A stretch of 64,000 nt of DNA from Evansella vedderi (lineage in GTDB: Bacteria > Bacillota > Bacilli > Bacillales > Salisediminibacteriaceae): contig NZ_JAUSUG010000005.1 of assembly GCF_030813435.1 (NCBI RefSeq), forward strand, positions 124,001 through 188,000, in the 5' to 3' direction. How positions within the stretch are numbered: position 1 is the stretch's first letter; every line of letters begins with the position of its first letter. A program made the position numbers and the translations under genes. The notes under the pieces were generated by a model, which saw only the letters and a program-made list of their open reading frames with translations, was not told where the DNA came from and did not search any database. Of the stretch, positions 34,455-46,117 are shown piece by piece.

Positions 34455-35657
34455 ATGAGGAAACGCCCTGTTCGTAGGAAAAAAATACACTCTCAATGGA
34501 ATAGGACAAGCTTCAGTTTAAGTAAAGGGATTTTCTCAGTTGTGATGGGAGTATTATTATTATTTTTCTTCATCCCATTATTAACAGCCTTGGGACCAAG
34601 TATCATTACTTCTGCTTCTATTAATGAAGCTGGTAGGAATATATCTCATGAAATGTTTGTTTCCATGATGGGAACAGAGAATAGCTATTTTACTCAGGCT
34701 CTCCCTGAGGATTACTCTCCTCCATCAGTATCTAGTGCCGTTTTTGAATTGGCTACAAGTATTAATCCGGAGGATCATCGAAGCTTATTGGGAAGGGAAC
34801 TTCCTGGATTTGCGTTATTTGATGGAAGAATTATTGTGGCTGGTGAAGGGGTAGATTATACACAGATGCCTATAGAGTCTGCTCCCCCAATGGAAGTATT
34901 ATTGGCTGAACGTGAGGCGGCAAATGAAAGGTTAGAAGAAATAGAACGTATGCGTCAAGAAATGGATGAGCAAGAATTACTAGAAAATGTCGTTCATATT
35001 ATGCATGCACATAACCGTGAATCGTTCTTCCCAGAGTTAAATATTGAAGATACTTCAAATGCCAATTTAGCAAATCATGGAGAGGTTAACATTACTCTCG
35101 CTGGAGAACGACTAGGGATGGAGTTGGCTAAATATGGAATCGGGTCTGTCGTTGATAAAAGTGATATTGGTGCCAAATTAAATGATAGGGGATGGCTATA
35201 TAGGGATTCGTACAGAATGGCCAGAGAGGTGCTTAAAGGGAATATAGAGGAGCATGGTGAATTTGAATTTTACTTTGACCTTCATCGTGATGCACAACGT
35301 AGACCTGTAACAACGGTAGAAATAAATGGAGTGGAATATGCAAAATTGTTATTTGTGATTGGAAAAAACAATCCAAATCATGAGAAGAATGAGGATTTAA
35401 TGACTGAGCTTCATAGACGAGTGGAAGAAAAATATCCTGGTTTAAGCAGAGGGGTATTTGATCCAACAAAAACGGGGACAGGTGTAAACGGAGTCTACAA
35501 TCAAGACGTATCACCTAATTCCATCCTCATTGAATTTGGCGGTGTGGACAATTCTTTGGAAGAGGTTTACCGCACAGTAGAAGTGTTTGCAAAAATATTT
35601 AGTGAGTTTTATTGGGAAACTAGAGGTGAAAACATGCCGGGAGGAGATGAGGAGTAA
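34455..35657 (+). CDS. spoIIP: Stage II sporulation protein P
   Basis: A 400-residue peptidoglycan hydrolase for engulfment, acting with SpoIID and SpoIIM. A basic N-terminus is followed by a membrane anchor (about 24-48, IFSVVMGVLLLFFFIPLLTA). The catalytic domain begins near residue 180 with HIMHAHNRESFFP (zinc-ligand His and Glu), then FYFDLHRDAQRR and ILIEFGGVDNSLEEVYRT. ATG at 34455 has AAAGGATGG upstream; TTG at 34434 is less likely. It is followed at once by yqxA. SigE control is known in B. subtilis. Confidence 0.95.
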   Translation: MRKRPVRRKKIHSQWNRTSFSLSKGIFSVVMGVLLLFFFIPLLTALGPSIITSASINEAGRNISHEMFVSMMGTENSYFTQALPEDYSPPSVSSAVFELATSINPEDHRSLLGRELPGFALFDGRIIVAGEGVDYTQMPIESAPPMEVLLAEREAANERLEEIERMRQEMDEQELLENVVHIMHAHNRESFFPELNIEDTSNANLANHGEVNITLAGERLGMELAKYGIGSVVDKSDIGAKLNDRGWLYRDSYRMAREVLKGNIEEHGEFEFYFDLHRDAQRRPVTTVEINGVEYAKLLFVIGKNNPNHEKNEDLMTELHRRVEEKYPGLSRGVFDPTKTGTGVNGVYNQDVSPNSILIEFGGVDNSLEEVYRTVEVFAKIFSEFYWETRGENMPGGDEE

Positions 35658-36080
35658 ATGGCACATATTTTTGGAAGAGGGCTTCTATTTGCAGCAATAC
35701 TGATGTTTGGGTTTATTTTAGGTATTGTTTATTCTAACCATGTCCAAGTAGATCCGGATAATATTCTAGCAAAAAAAGAGAAAGAGCCAAAAGAGGAAGA
35801 GTCTGTTCCAGTGAGAACAACACCTGGTATTGTTTTTAAGGAAGTGGAAGATTATAAAATTAAAATGGAAGACGGGGATGGACTTGTCATTTATGATCAC
35901 GATGATGAGGAGATTCGTAAGGATTTAGTGAAGGATGTGGATTTGCAACGGGATTTAATGGATAAAACCCTTTATGCTAATTCGGCTGGTAGACATAACT
36001 TTTTTTCACAAATGGGTCTTAGAACTGCTGATGCATTTGAAGGTGCATTTCGATCCTTTTTCTCTCTAATGAGTCATTAA
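35658..36080 (+). CDS. yqxA: YqxA-family membrane protein (DUF3679)
   Basis: A 140-residue protein starting directly after the spoIIP stop codon, with AGGAGATGAGGAG in the end of spoIIP as ribosome site. Residues about 6-26 (GRGLLFAAILMFGFILGIVY) form one membrane helix; the rest is charged and soluble, probably outside the cytoplasm. The order gpr-spoIIP-yqxA-lepA is that of B. subtilis, which supports the name. The function is unknown. Confidence 0.9.
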   Translation: MAHIFGRGLLFAAILMFGFILGIVYSNHVQVDPDNILAKKEKEPKEEESVPVRTTPGIVFKEVEDYKIKMEDGDGLVIYDHDDEEIRKDLVKDVDLQRDLMDKTLYANSAGRHNFFSQMGLRTADAFEGAFRSFFSLMSH

Positions 36081-36123
36081 ATATATAAACAGTTTAAGAG
36101 GGTGTCTTCATAAATAGTGAAGT

Positions 36124-36166
36124 AGGGTGACTTAAAGGGTTAAAAAATACCTATTGAGTCACCTTC
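36124..36166 (+). terminator. Terminator after yqxA
   Basis: AGGGTGACTTAAAGGGT pairs with ACCTATTGAGTCACCT with wobble positions. An incomplete second copy of the same motif (AGAGGGTGTCTTC) lies just upstream at about 36098, which suggests a duplicated or decayed terminator. Confidence 0.75.
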
Positions 36167-36217
36167 TTTGTTTATTTTGTGGATATAATACTAAAAAAAA
36201 CACTGTTAAACTTTGAT

Positions 36218-36589
36218 GTTAATTTTCCCTTCAGGATACTCGCTTTCCACGGGCAATGCTTCAGCCTCCTCGGGCCATGTCTCTTCCTCTGCTAGTATCT
36301 CTTCGTAGTTCCATCCGTCGAGACAACTCGAAGCGTACTCGTGAAGAAACGCTCGTCCCTGCGGTGTCTTCAGCCATTGCTTTTCGAGGCCCATATATTT
36401 TTCGCTGAGAAAATAGCAATCGCTCCGCGCGTTGCGGGCCTGCTATGAAAAAACCACTCATAGCAGGCTTTAAAAACTTGCAACGGCTTCGCTGATTGCT
36501 TCGAGACCACTGAAAAAGGGAAAAAACGTCCTTTTTCAGTGGCCTCTTGCTTTTCCCGCAGGAGTCTCGCACCTTCCGCTTCATTCAAC
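36218..36589 (+). repeat. Interspersed repeat family 2, long copy J
   Basis: Begins GTTAATTTTCCCTTCAGG and ATACTCGCTTTCCACGGGC, continues with AATGCTTCAGCCTCCTCGG and CGTCCCTGCGGTGTCTTCAG, and ends TTTTCCCGCAGGAGTCTCGC, ACCTTCCGCTTCATTCAAC. The ends correspond to copy D. Two perfect hairpins lie inside: 36438-36469 (GCCTGCTATGA arms, 11 bp) and 36507-36542 (CCACTGAAAAAGG arms, 13 bp), which look like added segments. It occupies most of the gap between yqxA and lepA. The open frames on the minus strand here are not genes. Confidence 0.8.
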
Positions 36590-36646
36590 ACTATTTCAAT
36601 CTGTTTCGAAATTAACATCGTTTAACTGTGCCATAAAAAAGAATAT

Positions 36647-36676
36647 TTGAAGATTTACCCTTATTATTGCTATAAT
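36647..36676 (+). promoter_or_regulatory. SigA-type promoter of lepA
   Basis: TTGAAG (36647-36652) and a perfect TATAAT (36671-36676) are separated by 18 bases. This places the transcript start near 36683 and gives a leader of about 190 bases before lepA. Confidence 0.8.
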
Positions 36677-36691
36677 ATTTCTTAGTGTATT

Positions 36692-36840
36692 CTCGAGTGG
36701 TATTGTTACTCGAGGATCTTATGATGAAAAACGCTAGTTCTCCTCCCTTTTTGCAAAAGGAACATTTTCCGTATTTTTAGTTTACATACTTTGACTTAGA
36801 GATCTCCTTCGGAAGATCAAGCATACTATATCTAAGTCAG
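36692..36840 (+). promoter_or_regulatory. Structured lepA leader with a 19-codon open frame
   Basis: Hairpin 1 is CTCGAGT/ACTCGAG (36692-36714). An open frame follows at once, ATG 36721 to TAG 36780 (MMKNASSPPFLQKEHFPYF), with GAGGAT before it in the hairpin arm. Hairpin 2 spans about 36788-36839, with arms TGACTTAGAGAT and ATATCTAAGTCA and an inner GATCT/AGATC. The arrangement resembles a translated leader that could regulate lepA; whether the peptide is made is unknown. Confidence 0.5.
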
Positions 36841-36874
36841 GTGTCTTTATAGAATTAGTAGGAGTGATATTAGG

Positions 36875-38704
36875 ATGAAGCATGAGGATCGAATTAAACG
36901 ACGAGAGAAAATACGTAATTTCTCTATAATTGCCCATATAGACCATGGAAAGTCAACATTAGCGGACCGAATCCTTGAGAAAACCAGTGCATTAACGCAG
37001 CGAGAAATGAAAGATCAGATGCTTGATGCGATGGATCTAGAACGGGAACGTGGGATTACCATAAAATTAAATGCTGTTCAATTAAGCTATAAAGCAAACG
37101 ATGGTGAAGAATATATTTTCCACCTGATAGATACTCCAGGACATGTGGATTTTACGTATGAGGTTTCTCGAAGCTTAGCAGCATGTGAAGGTGCATTGTT
37201 AATTGTAGATGCTGCTCAAGGGATTGAAGCTCAGACATTAGCTAATGTTTATTTGGCCTTAGATAATGATTTAGAGATAATTCCTGTTATTAATAAAATC
37301 GATCTCCCTAGTGCAGAACCAGAACGTGTAAAACAGGAAGTGGAAGATGTTATCGGATTAGATAAAGAAGACTGCCTTCTCGCTTCTGCAAAGAGCGGTA
37401 TTGGAATTGATGAAATTCTAGAAGCGGTAGTGGATAAAATTCCTGCCCCTTCCGGAGATCCTTCTGCACCCTTAAAGGCGATGATTTTTGATTCATTATA
37501 TGACCCTTATCGTGGCGTAATCGTGTATATGCGGGTCGTAGAAGGGACGGTAAAACCTGGTGATAAGGTTCGAATGATGGCTACCAAAAAAGAATTCGAA
37601 GTCCAAGAAGTTGGAGTATTTACCCCTAAACCTACAGCTATGGAGGAACTAACGGTTGGTGATGTAGGATTTATGATTGCGTCCATTAAGAATGTAAGTG
37701 ATACACGGGTGGGGGATACTGTAACAAGTGCCGATCGACCAACAGCAGAACCACTCCCAGGGTATCGTAAGTTAAATCCAATGGTGTTCTGTGGTCTGTA
37801 TCCAGTTGATACAAATGATTATAACGATTTACGAGATGCCTTAGAAAAATTAGAATTAAACGATGCTGCTTTGCAATTTGAGCCAGAAACATCCCAGGCA
37901 CTAGGATTTGGTTTCCGCTGTGGATTCCTAGGCTTATTGCATATGGAAATTATCCAAGAGCGGATTGAACGGGAATTTAATATTGATTTAATCACTACCG
38001 CACCGAGTGTAATTTATCATGTTTATTTGACTGATGGCAGTCAATTGACCATTGATAATCCAGCGAATATGCCGGAACAGCAAAAAATTGACCACGTGGA
38101 AGAGCCGTATGTAAAGGCGCAGGTTATGGTTCCAAACGATTACGTGGGTGCCGTGATGGAGTTGTGCCAGAAGAAGCGCGGTGACTATGTGGATATGAAA
38201 TATATGGATGAAAACCGTGTAAATATCGTTTACGAAATACCACTTTCTGAAATTGTATTTGATTTCTTTGATGTACTGAAGTCCAGTACAAAAGGTTATG
38301 CTTCCTTTGATTATGAAATGATTGGTTATAAGGAAAGCAGGTTAGTGAAAATGGATATTTTATTAAACGCTGAAAAGATAGATGCTTTATCTATTATTGT
38401 TCATCGTGATAGTGCTTACCAACGTGGAAAGGTTATTGTTGAGAAGCTTAAGGAATTAATCCCAAGGCAGCAGTTTGAAGTACCAGTTCAAGCAACCTTA
38501 GGTCAAAAAATCATTGCTCGATCCACCATTAAGGCGATGCGTAAAAATGTCTTAGCTAAATGTTACGGGGGGGATATTTCCCGTAAACGTAAGCTTCTTG
38601 AAAAGCAAAAAGAAGGTAAGAAGCGTATGAAGAGTGTTGGAAGTGTAGAGGTTCCACAAGAAGCGTTTATGTCTGTATTAAGTATGGACGATACGAAAAA
38701 GTAA
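36875..38704 (+). CDS. lepA: Elongation factor 4 (LepA)
   Basis: A 609-residue translational GTPase. G1 is [10 protein letters not shown]2 includes ERGITIK, G3 DTPGHVDF, G4 NKIDLPSA and G5 SAKSGIG. Domain II, III and V follow, and the unique C-terminal domain ends in [20 protein letters not shown] (part shown). LepA acts at ribosome assembly/initiation and under ionic stress. GGAGTGATATTAGG precedes the ATG. A promoter and leader lie upstream, and hemW follows after a weak hairpin. Confidence 0.97.
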   Translation: MKHEDRIKRREKIRNFSIIAHIDHGKSTLADRILEKTSALTQREMKDQMLDAMDLERERGITIKLNAVQLSYKANDGEEYIFHLIDTPGHVDFTYEVSRSLAACEGALLIVDAAQGIEAQTLANVYLALDNDLEIIPVINKIDLPSAEPERVKQEVEDVIGLDKEDCLLASAKSGIGIDEILEAVVDKIPAPSGDPSAPLKAMIFDSLYDPYRGVIVYMRVVEGTVKPGDKVRMMATKKEFEVQEVGVFTPKPTAMEELTVGDVGFMIASIKNVSDTRVGDTVTSADRPTAEPLPGYRKLNPMVFCGLYPVDTNDYNDLRDALEKLELNDAALQFEPETSQALGFGFRCGFLGLLHMEIIQERIEREFNIDLITTAPSVIYHVYLTDGSQLTIDNPANMPEQQKIDHVEEPYVKAQVMVPNDYVGAVMELCQKKRGDYVDMKYMDENRVNIVYEIPLSEIVFDFFDVLKSSTKGYASFDYEMIGYKESRLVKMDILLNAEKIDALSIIVHRDSAYQRGKVIVEKLKELIPRQQFEVPVQATLGQKIIARSTIKAMRKNVLAKCYGGDISRKRKLLEKQKEGKKRMKSVGSVEVPQEAFMSVLSMDDTKK

Positions 38705-38711
38705 CTAAGGT

Positions 38712-38743
38712 TTAAGACCGTGGGGATTTCCTGCGGTCTTTAA
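38712..38743 (+). terminator. Weak terminator-like hairpin between lepA and hemW
   Basis: TTAAGACCG pairs with CGGTCTTTAA; there is only a short T stretch. It may reduce rather than stop transcription into hemW. Confidence 0.45.
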
Positions 38744-38773
38744 CTTTCAATGAAAAGAAGGTCGGTGAGTAAA

Positions 38774-39913
38774 ATGACGCATGCCGTTTATGTCCATGTT
38801 CCCTTTTGTGAGCAAATTTGTCATTATTGTGATTTCAATAAATTTTTTCTAGCTAACCAACCGGTTGATGAGTATTTATCCTTATGTGAAGATGAAATTG
38901 TTAATACGCTGAAAGCTTTTCCTACAGATAGGATTTCAACTATATATGTGGGAGGAGGAACCCCAACTTCCTTGTCTACTGACCAGTTGTATAAGCTCCT
39001 AAACACTATTAAGCTCTATTTCCCTCTTCAACCAGAGCTAGAGTGGACGGTGGAAGTGAATCCTGGTAGCGCGGACTTGGAAAAATTAAAGATGATGAAA
39101 GAATTAGGCGTTAATCGTCTTAGTATAGGAGCGCAAACCTTTGACCCTACCTTATTGAAACAAATTGGCAGGGATCATCATCCAGAAGATATTGATAAAA
39201 CCATTCTTTTGGCAAGGGAAGTTGGATTTACTAATTTATCATTAGATTTAATGTTTGGTTTACCAAACCAAACAATGGAACAATTAAACACTACGTTGGA
39301 AAAAGTTAATACATTATCCATTGAACATGTCAGCGCATATTCCCTAAAAGTGGAAGAGAAAACCGTATTCTATCAGCTCTTTAAAAAGGGTAAACTACCA
39401 TTGCCGGGAGAAGATTTAGAAGGAGACATGTACGAAGAATTACGGATTCATATGGCTAAAGGGAACTTTCACCAATACGAAATCAGTAATTTTGCTAAAG
39501 ATGGTTATGAAAGTAAGCATAATGTAACTTATTGGGATAATGAATATTATTATGGTATTGGTGCAGGTGCACACAGTTATGTTAATGGTACAAGAAGAAT
39601 AAATCACGGACCGTTACCTAAATACATGGAGGCTATGAAAAAAACAGGATTTCCTTTTAGAGAAGAACACAGAGTAACGTTAAAAGAAAAAATGGAAGAA
39701 GAAATGTTTATGGGTTTAAGAAAGCTTTCAGGAGTAAGTATGAATAAATTCAGGGAAAAGTTTAATATTGAAATGGATGAAGCTTTTTCTGGAGTCATTT
39801 CTCCACTTGTTAATAAAGGACTTCTACTCCAGGATGGGGACTTCCTTCGGTTAACGGAAAAGGGACTATTATTAGGTAACGAAGTGTTTGAGCAATTTTT
39901 ACTAGGGGAGTAA
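38774..39913 (+). CDS. hemW: HemW, radical SAM heme chaperone-like protein
   Basis: A 379-residue protein of the HemN-like group. The radical SAM cluster motif CEQICHYCDF (CxxxCxxC) is near the N-terminus, with VYVGGGTPTSLS and LSIGAQTFDP following, and the HemN C-terminal domain at the end. The extra Cys of true coproporphyrinogen dehydrogenase HemN is not expected in this shorter class, whose members bind heme and transfer it to proteins. ATG at 38774 follows GGTCGGTGAGT; ATG at 38750 has no good site. It lies before the hrcA operon, as in B. subtilis. Confidence 0.94.
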   Translation: MTHAVYVHVPFCEQICHYCDFNKFFLANQPVDEYLSLCEDEIVNTLKAFPTDRISTIYVGGGTPTSLSTDQLYKLLNTIKLYFPLQPELEWTVEVNPGSADLEKLKMMKELGVNRLSIGAQTFDPTLLKQIGRDHHPEDIDKTILLAREVGFTNLSLDLMFGLPNQTMEQLNTTLEKVNTLSIEHVSAYSLKVEEKTVFYQLFKKGKLPLPGEDLEGDMYEELRIHMAKGNFHQYEISNFAKDGYESKHNVTYWDNEYYYGIGAGAHSYVNGTRRINHGPLPKYMEAMKKTGFPFREEHRVTLKEKMEEEMFMGLRKLSGVSMNKFREKFNIEMDEAFSGVISPLVNKGLLLQDGDFLRLTEKGLLLGNEVFEQFLLGE

Positions 39914-39948
39914 TTTATACAAAATTATGTCCTCTTTAACTATGTTCA

Positions 39949-39987
39949 TTGACAAGAGGATTCCTTCTTTGGTAACTTATATTATAG
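39949..39987 (+). promoter_or_regulatory. Promoter region of the hrcA operon
   Basis: A perfect -35 TTGACA lies at 39949-39954. The best -10 in spacing is TAACTT (39973-39978); a better TATATT at 39978 is too far. CIRCE begins just downstream, where a repressor would block initiation. Confidence 0.55.
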
Positions 39988-39989
39988 AT

Positions 39990-40016
39990 TTAGCACTCGT
40001 TGATGAAGAGTGCTAA
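39990..40016 (+). promoter_or_regulatory. CIRCE operator (HrcA binding site)
   Basis: TTAGCACTC, nine bases, GAGTGCTAA: a perfect match to the CIRCE inverted repeat. HrcA with GroE support binds it and represses the operon until heat stress. It lies 17 bases before the hrcA start codon. Confidence 0.98.
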
Positions 40017-40032
40017 CAGGAGGGGGATGCAT

Positions 40033-41061
40033 ATGCTGACAGAACGTCAATTGCTCATATTAAAGGCTATTATTGATGATTATATTACCCATGCTGAACC
40101 TGTAGGCTCCAGAAGTGTTTCAAAGCGGGAGGATATTGATTACAGCCCTGCTACTATTAGAAATGAAATGTCAGACTTAGAAGAGCTTGGTTTCTTAGAG
40201 AAACCACATAGTTCGGCTGGAAGAATTCCATCACAAAAGGGATACAGATATTATGTGGATCACTTATTGTCACCAAAGGAGTTAACCTCTCGGGAAATAA
40301 GTGATATAAAGTCTGTTTTTCGCGAACGATTTAGTGAAATTGAAGAAGTTATTCAGCAATCAGCTAAGATCCTATCCAATTTAACAAGCTATACATCTAT
40401 CGTGTTAGGGCCTGAAGTATTTGAATCCACATTAAAGCAAATACAAATAGTACCAATATCCCAAAACTCAGCGGTGGCCATCATTGTCACAGATACGGGA
40501 CATGTGGAAAATCAAACTGTATCGCTCCCAAATGGTTTGGATGTAAACGAATTAGAAAAAGTAGTCAACATCTTAAATGATAAGTTAAAGGGTGTCCCCC
40601 TCGTTCATTTGCGGAATAAGCTCACATCAGAGATTGGTAGGGTTTTGGAAAAATACATTGATCAATATGACTCAGTCATGACTTTACTGAATCAAACCTT
40701 TCTATCTCAACAAAACGAAAAGGTGTTTTTTAGCGGTAAAACAAATATTTTGGCACAACCGGAATTCAATGATGTGGAGAGAGTAAAACGTTTATTTAAC
40801 ATTTTTGAGGAGGATGCCTTAATTTCTAAACTAATTCGTTCTGAAGGGAAAGGCATGACTATTAAAATTGGGCAAGAAAACCGTTTTGAACCATTTGATG
40901 ATTGTACATTGATTACAGCTACCTATTCTGTAGATGGAAAACACATGGGAACATTCGGTATTCTTGGTCCAACGAGGATGGAATATCCCCGTGTAATTGG
41001 AATTATGGATTACCTTTCTAAGGATTTGTCGAAACTGTTAACTAATCGATATCAAAAATAA
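40033..41061 (+). CDS. hrcA: Heat-inducible transcription repressor HrcA
   Basis: A 342-residue repressor of class I heat-shock genes. The N-terminal winged helix has MLTERQLLILKAIIDDYI, EPVGSRSVSK and SPATIRNEMSDLEELGFLEK; the rest is the dimer/effector domain with SYTSIVLGPEV and IGQENRFEPFDDCTLITATY (part shown). ATG at 40033 is chosen, with AGGAGGGGGATGC upstream, and the start agrees with B. subtilis HrcA. It is autoregulated through CIRCE just upstream. Confidence 0.97.
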   Translation: MLTERQLLILKAIIDDYITHAEPVGSRSVSKREDIDYSPATIRNEMSDLEELGFLEKPHSSAGRIPSQKGYRYYVDHLLSPKELTSREISDIKSVFRERFSEIEEVIQQSAKILSNLTSYTSIVLGPEVFESTLKQIQIVPISQNSAVAIIVTDTGHVENQTVSLPNGLDVNELEKVVNILNDKLKGVPLVHLRNKLTSEIGRVLEKYIDQYDSVMTLLNQTFLSQQNEKVFFSGKTNILAQPEFNDVERVKRLFNIFEEDALISKLIRSEGKGMTIKIGQENRFEPFDDCTLITATYSVDGKHMGTFGILGPTRMEYPRVIGIMDYLSKDLSKLLTNRYQK

Positions 41062-41091
41062 CTACTTTTAATGGTTATTATTTGACAAAAA

Positions 41092-41120
41092 GACTTACAA
41101 GTTTTATTCTCCATATTTGT
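41092..41120 (+). promoter_or_regulatory. Probable internal SigA-type promoter before grpE
   Basis: TTGACA (41092-41097) and TATTCT (41115-41120) with exactly 17 bases between them, about 100 bases before grpE. No CIRCE copy accompanies it. Confidence 0.6.
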
Positions 41121-41218
41121 AAACGGAAAACTCTTTCTTTCATTTTTTCCTAATGAATGGAGGAGCTTTTCCTTGAAATAAATCCATCATAATTTTTTAT
41201 TAACTTGAGGAGGTGAAA

Positions 41219-43694
<2,476 letters not shown>

Positions 43695-43722
43695 TACACA
43701 ACGCTTCGAATGGTGTTTGTTT

Positions 43723-43761
43723 AAAAGTCAAAGTCAGGTCGCCCTTGGCTTTGACTTTTTT
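43723..43761 (+). terminator. Terminator between dnaK and dnaJ
   Basis: AAAGTCAAAGTCA pairs with TGGCTTTGACTTT (one wobble) and a T-run follows. It would limit dnaJ expression from the hrcA promoter. Confidence 0.88.
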
Positions 43762-43867
43762 ACAGTAAGGCTGTTTTCTAATAAGGTTTTTATAGACGAA
43801 TATATTTGGCTTGGATACGCTACAGGCTTTCAAAAACAACTATGTTATTCGAAAACAGCCTACTGTA
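43761..43867 (+). repeat. Interspersed repeat family 1, internally deleted copy G with long inverted ends
   Basis: Outer arms TACAGTAAGGCTGTTTTC and GAAAACAGCCTACTGTA are complementary except for one extra A. Inside is only the 5' fragment GGCTTGGATACGCTACAGGC; the rest of the family 1 core is absent. It can form a long hairpin in RNA or single-stranded DNA. It lies between the dnaK terminator and dnaJ. Confidence 0.85.
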
Positions 43868-43980
43868 ATGATAGATAACTTCTTTGTTTGTTAAATAATG
43901 CAAGATGGGGTGTCTATCTTGCCTGTTTTGCTAGAGAGTGTTAACATAGTCGTTATGGATTAAAATCGGGAGTGGATACA

Positions 43981-45114
43981 ATGAGCAAGAGAGATTTTTA
44001 TGATGTGCTCGGTGTCGATAAAAATGCATCGGAAGCAGAAATAAAGAAAGCTTACCGTAAGCTAGCACGCCAGTATCATCCAGATGTAAATAAAGCAGCG
44101 GATGCTGAAGCGAAATTTAAAGAAGTAAAAGAGGCCTATGATACTCTAAGCGACAGTCAAAAACGTGCTCACTATGATCAATTTGGTCATACAGATCCAA
44201 ATCAAGGTTTTGGTGGATTTGGCGGAAGTGCTGGGGGTGACTTCGGCGGCTTTAGTGATATATTTGATATGTTCTTTGGTGGCGGTGGCGGCAGAAGAGA
44301 TCCAAATGCCCCTCGGCAAGGTGCTGATCTTCAATATACCATGACTTTAGAGTTTAAAGAGGCTGTCTTTGGAAAAGAAACAGATATAGAAATTCCTCGA
44401 GAAGAGACGTGTGAAACATGTCATGGATCTGGTGCAAAACCAGGAACAAAACCAGAAAACTGTTCCCATTGCGGTGGTTCTGGTCAATTAAACATTGAAC
44501 AAAACACACCATTTGGCCGTGTAGTAAATAGAAGAGTGTGTAACCATTGTAACGGGACCGGTAAGTTCATAAAAAATAAATGCCGTACTTGTGGTGGGGA
44601 AGGGAAAGTTAAAAAACGTAAGAAAATTCATATTAAAATCCCTGCTGGAGTGGATACAGGTCAACAGATTAGAGTATCCGGGCAAGGTGAACCTGGTGTG
44701 AATGGTGGCCCTCCGGGAGACTTGTATGTTGTCTTTAACGTAAAATCCCATGAGTTTTTCAAACGGGATGGGGACGATATTTATTGTGAAATGCCATTGA
44801 CCTTTGTTCAAGCCTCCCTAGGAGATGAGATTGAAGTACCAACCTTAAACGGGAAGGTAAAATTAAAGATTCCTGCAGGAACACAAACTGGTACACATTT
44901 TAGACTCCGTGGAAAAGGTGTCCCAAATGTACGTGGAATGGGGCAAGGTGACCAGCATATCCAAGTTAGAGTTATTACACCAAAGAAATTATCCGAAAAG
45001 CAGAAGGAGTTACTCCGGGAATTTGCGGAAATAAGCGGTAATGAAGTGCCGGATGAACAGAGTGAGAATTTCTTTGCCAAGGTGAAACGCGCTTTTAAAA
45101 ACTTCGGTGATTAA
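43981..45114 (+). CDS. dnaJ: Chaperone protein DnaJ
   Basis: A 377-residue type I Hsp40. The J domain has YHPDVNK with HPD and is followed by a Gly/Phe-rich stretch. Four zinc-binding repeats are seen: [24 protein letters not shown] and CRTCGGEG. Substrate-binding beta domains complete it. ATG at 43981 has GGGAGTGG seven bases upstream; GTG at 43972 is less good. It lies about 290 bases after dnaK and so probably has its own promoter in addition to read-through. The gene is intact despite the inserted repeat. Confidence 0.97.
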   Translation: MSKRDFYDVLGVDKNASEAEIKKAYRKLARQYHPDVNKAADAEAKFKEVKEAYDTLSDSQKRAHYDQFGHTDPNQGFGGFGGSAGGDFGGFSDIFDMFFGGGGGRRDPNAPRQGADLQYTMTLEFKEAVFGKETDIEIPREETCETCHGSGAKPGTKPENCSHCGGSGQLNIEQNTPFGRVVNRRVCNHCNGTGKFIKNKCRTCGGEGKVKKRKKIHIKIPAGVDTGQQIRVSGQGEPGVNGGPPGDLYVVFNVKSHEFFKRDGDDIYCEMPLTFVQASLGDEIEVPTLNGKVKLKIPAGTQTGTHFRLRGKGVPNVRGMGQGDQHIQVRVITPKKLSEKQKELLREFAEISGNEVPDEQSENFFAKVKRAFKNFGD

Positions 45115-45164
45115 TGAAAGCATTTAAGTAATATTTTATATCAATATTAAAGGAGTTGGTTCCG

Positions 45165-46112
45165 TTGAAGTGGTCTGAAATTTGTATCCATACAACCCAA
45201 GATGCGGTAGAACCTGTAAGTAATATTCTTCACGAAGCAGGTGCAAGCGGTGTAGTCATTGAAGACCCACAGGATTTAGAGAGGGTTTGGGAGACGAAGT
45301 ATGGTGAAATTTATCAACTTTCTCCGGATGATTATCCACAAGAGGGTGTTCTTGTAAAAGCCTATTTGCCTGTAAACAGTTTTTTAGGTGATACGGTAGA
45401 TGCAATCAAAGAGGCTATTAACCAACTCCTTCAATTTGATATAGATATAGGGCACAATACAGTTTCTGTTAGTGAAGTAAATGAGGAAGAGTGGGCCTCA
45501 GCTTGGAAAAAGTACTATAAGCCTGTCAAGGTTTCAGAGCAAATAACTATTACACCAACATGGGAAGAGTATCAGCGCATACATGACAAAGAATTAGTCA
45601 TTGAGCTTGATCCTGGCATGGCCTTTGGTACTGGTACACATCCAACTACTGTATTATGTATTCAAGCATTAGAGCGCCATTTATCTAAAGGTGATACAGT
45701 TATTGATGTAGGAACGGGCTCTGGTGTTCTTAGCATTGCAGCAGCAAAATTGGGGGCCTCCAAAGTTGATGCCATAGATTTAGATGACGTAGCAGTTCAA
45801 TCAGCTAGACTAAATGTAAAGCTTAATAAAGTCCAAAATGTTGTTTCGGTGAAACAAGGTAATCTTTTAGAAGGTGTTGCAACAACACCTAATGTCATTG
45901 TGGCTAATATTCTTGCAGATGTCATTGTAAAAATGACAGACGATGCTTATCAATCACTAAATCCTGGTGGCAAAATTATAACATCAGGAATTATCAAAGG
46001 AAAAAAAGCAGATGTGAAAGAAGCGATGAATCGTAGTGGGTTTGAAATTCTCGAAATCGTAGAAATGGAAGATTGGTTAGCGATTATTGGAAAAAAAACC
46101 AGAGTAGGGTGA
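45165..46112 (+). CDS. prmA: Ribosomal protein L11 methyltransferase
   Basis: A 315-residue enzyme that trimethylates L11. The N-terminal substrate-recognition domain (MKWSEICIHTTQDAVEPVSN) and the SAM domain with DPGMAFGTGTHPTT, VIDVGTGSGVLSIAA and NPGG..ITSGII are seen. TTG at 45165 starts the protein as in B. subtilis (MKWSE) with AAAGGAG nine bases before it; a TTG three codons earlier overlaps that site. It follows dnaJ and overlaps nothing; rsmE starts five bases after its stop. Confidence 0.96.
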   Translation: MKWSEICIHTTQDAVEPVSNILHEAGASGVVIEDPQDLERVWETKYGEIYQLSPDDYPQEGVLVKAYLPVNSFLGDTVDAIKEAINQLLQFDIDIGHNTVSVSEVNEEEWASAWKKYYKPVKVSEQITITPTWEEYQRIHDKELVIELDPGMAFGTGTHPTTVLCIQALERHLSKGDTVIDVGTGSGVLSIAAAKLGASKVDAIDLDDVAVQSARLNVKLNKVQNVVSVKQGNLLEGVATTPNVIVANILADVIVKMTDDAYQSLNPGGKIITSGIIKGKKADVKEAMNRSGFEILEIVEMEDWLAIIGKKTRVG

Positions 46113-46117
46113 TTAGC

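Noticed and set aside
36206-36618. Three overlapping minus-strand open frames (62-107 codons)
   Set aside because: All fall in repeat copy J, overlap one another in different frames and lack ribosome sites.
44404-44610. Short periodic CxxCxGxG sequence as a DNA repeat array or CRISPR
   Set aside because: It is the four zinc-finger repeats encoded by dnaJ; no CRISPR-like direct repeats with equal spacers were seen anywhere in the window.
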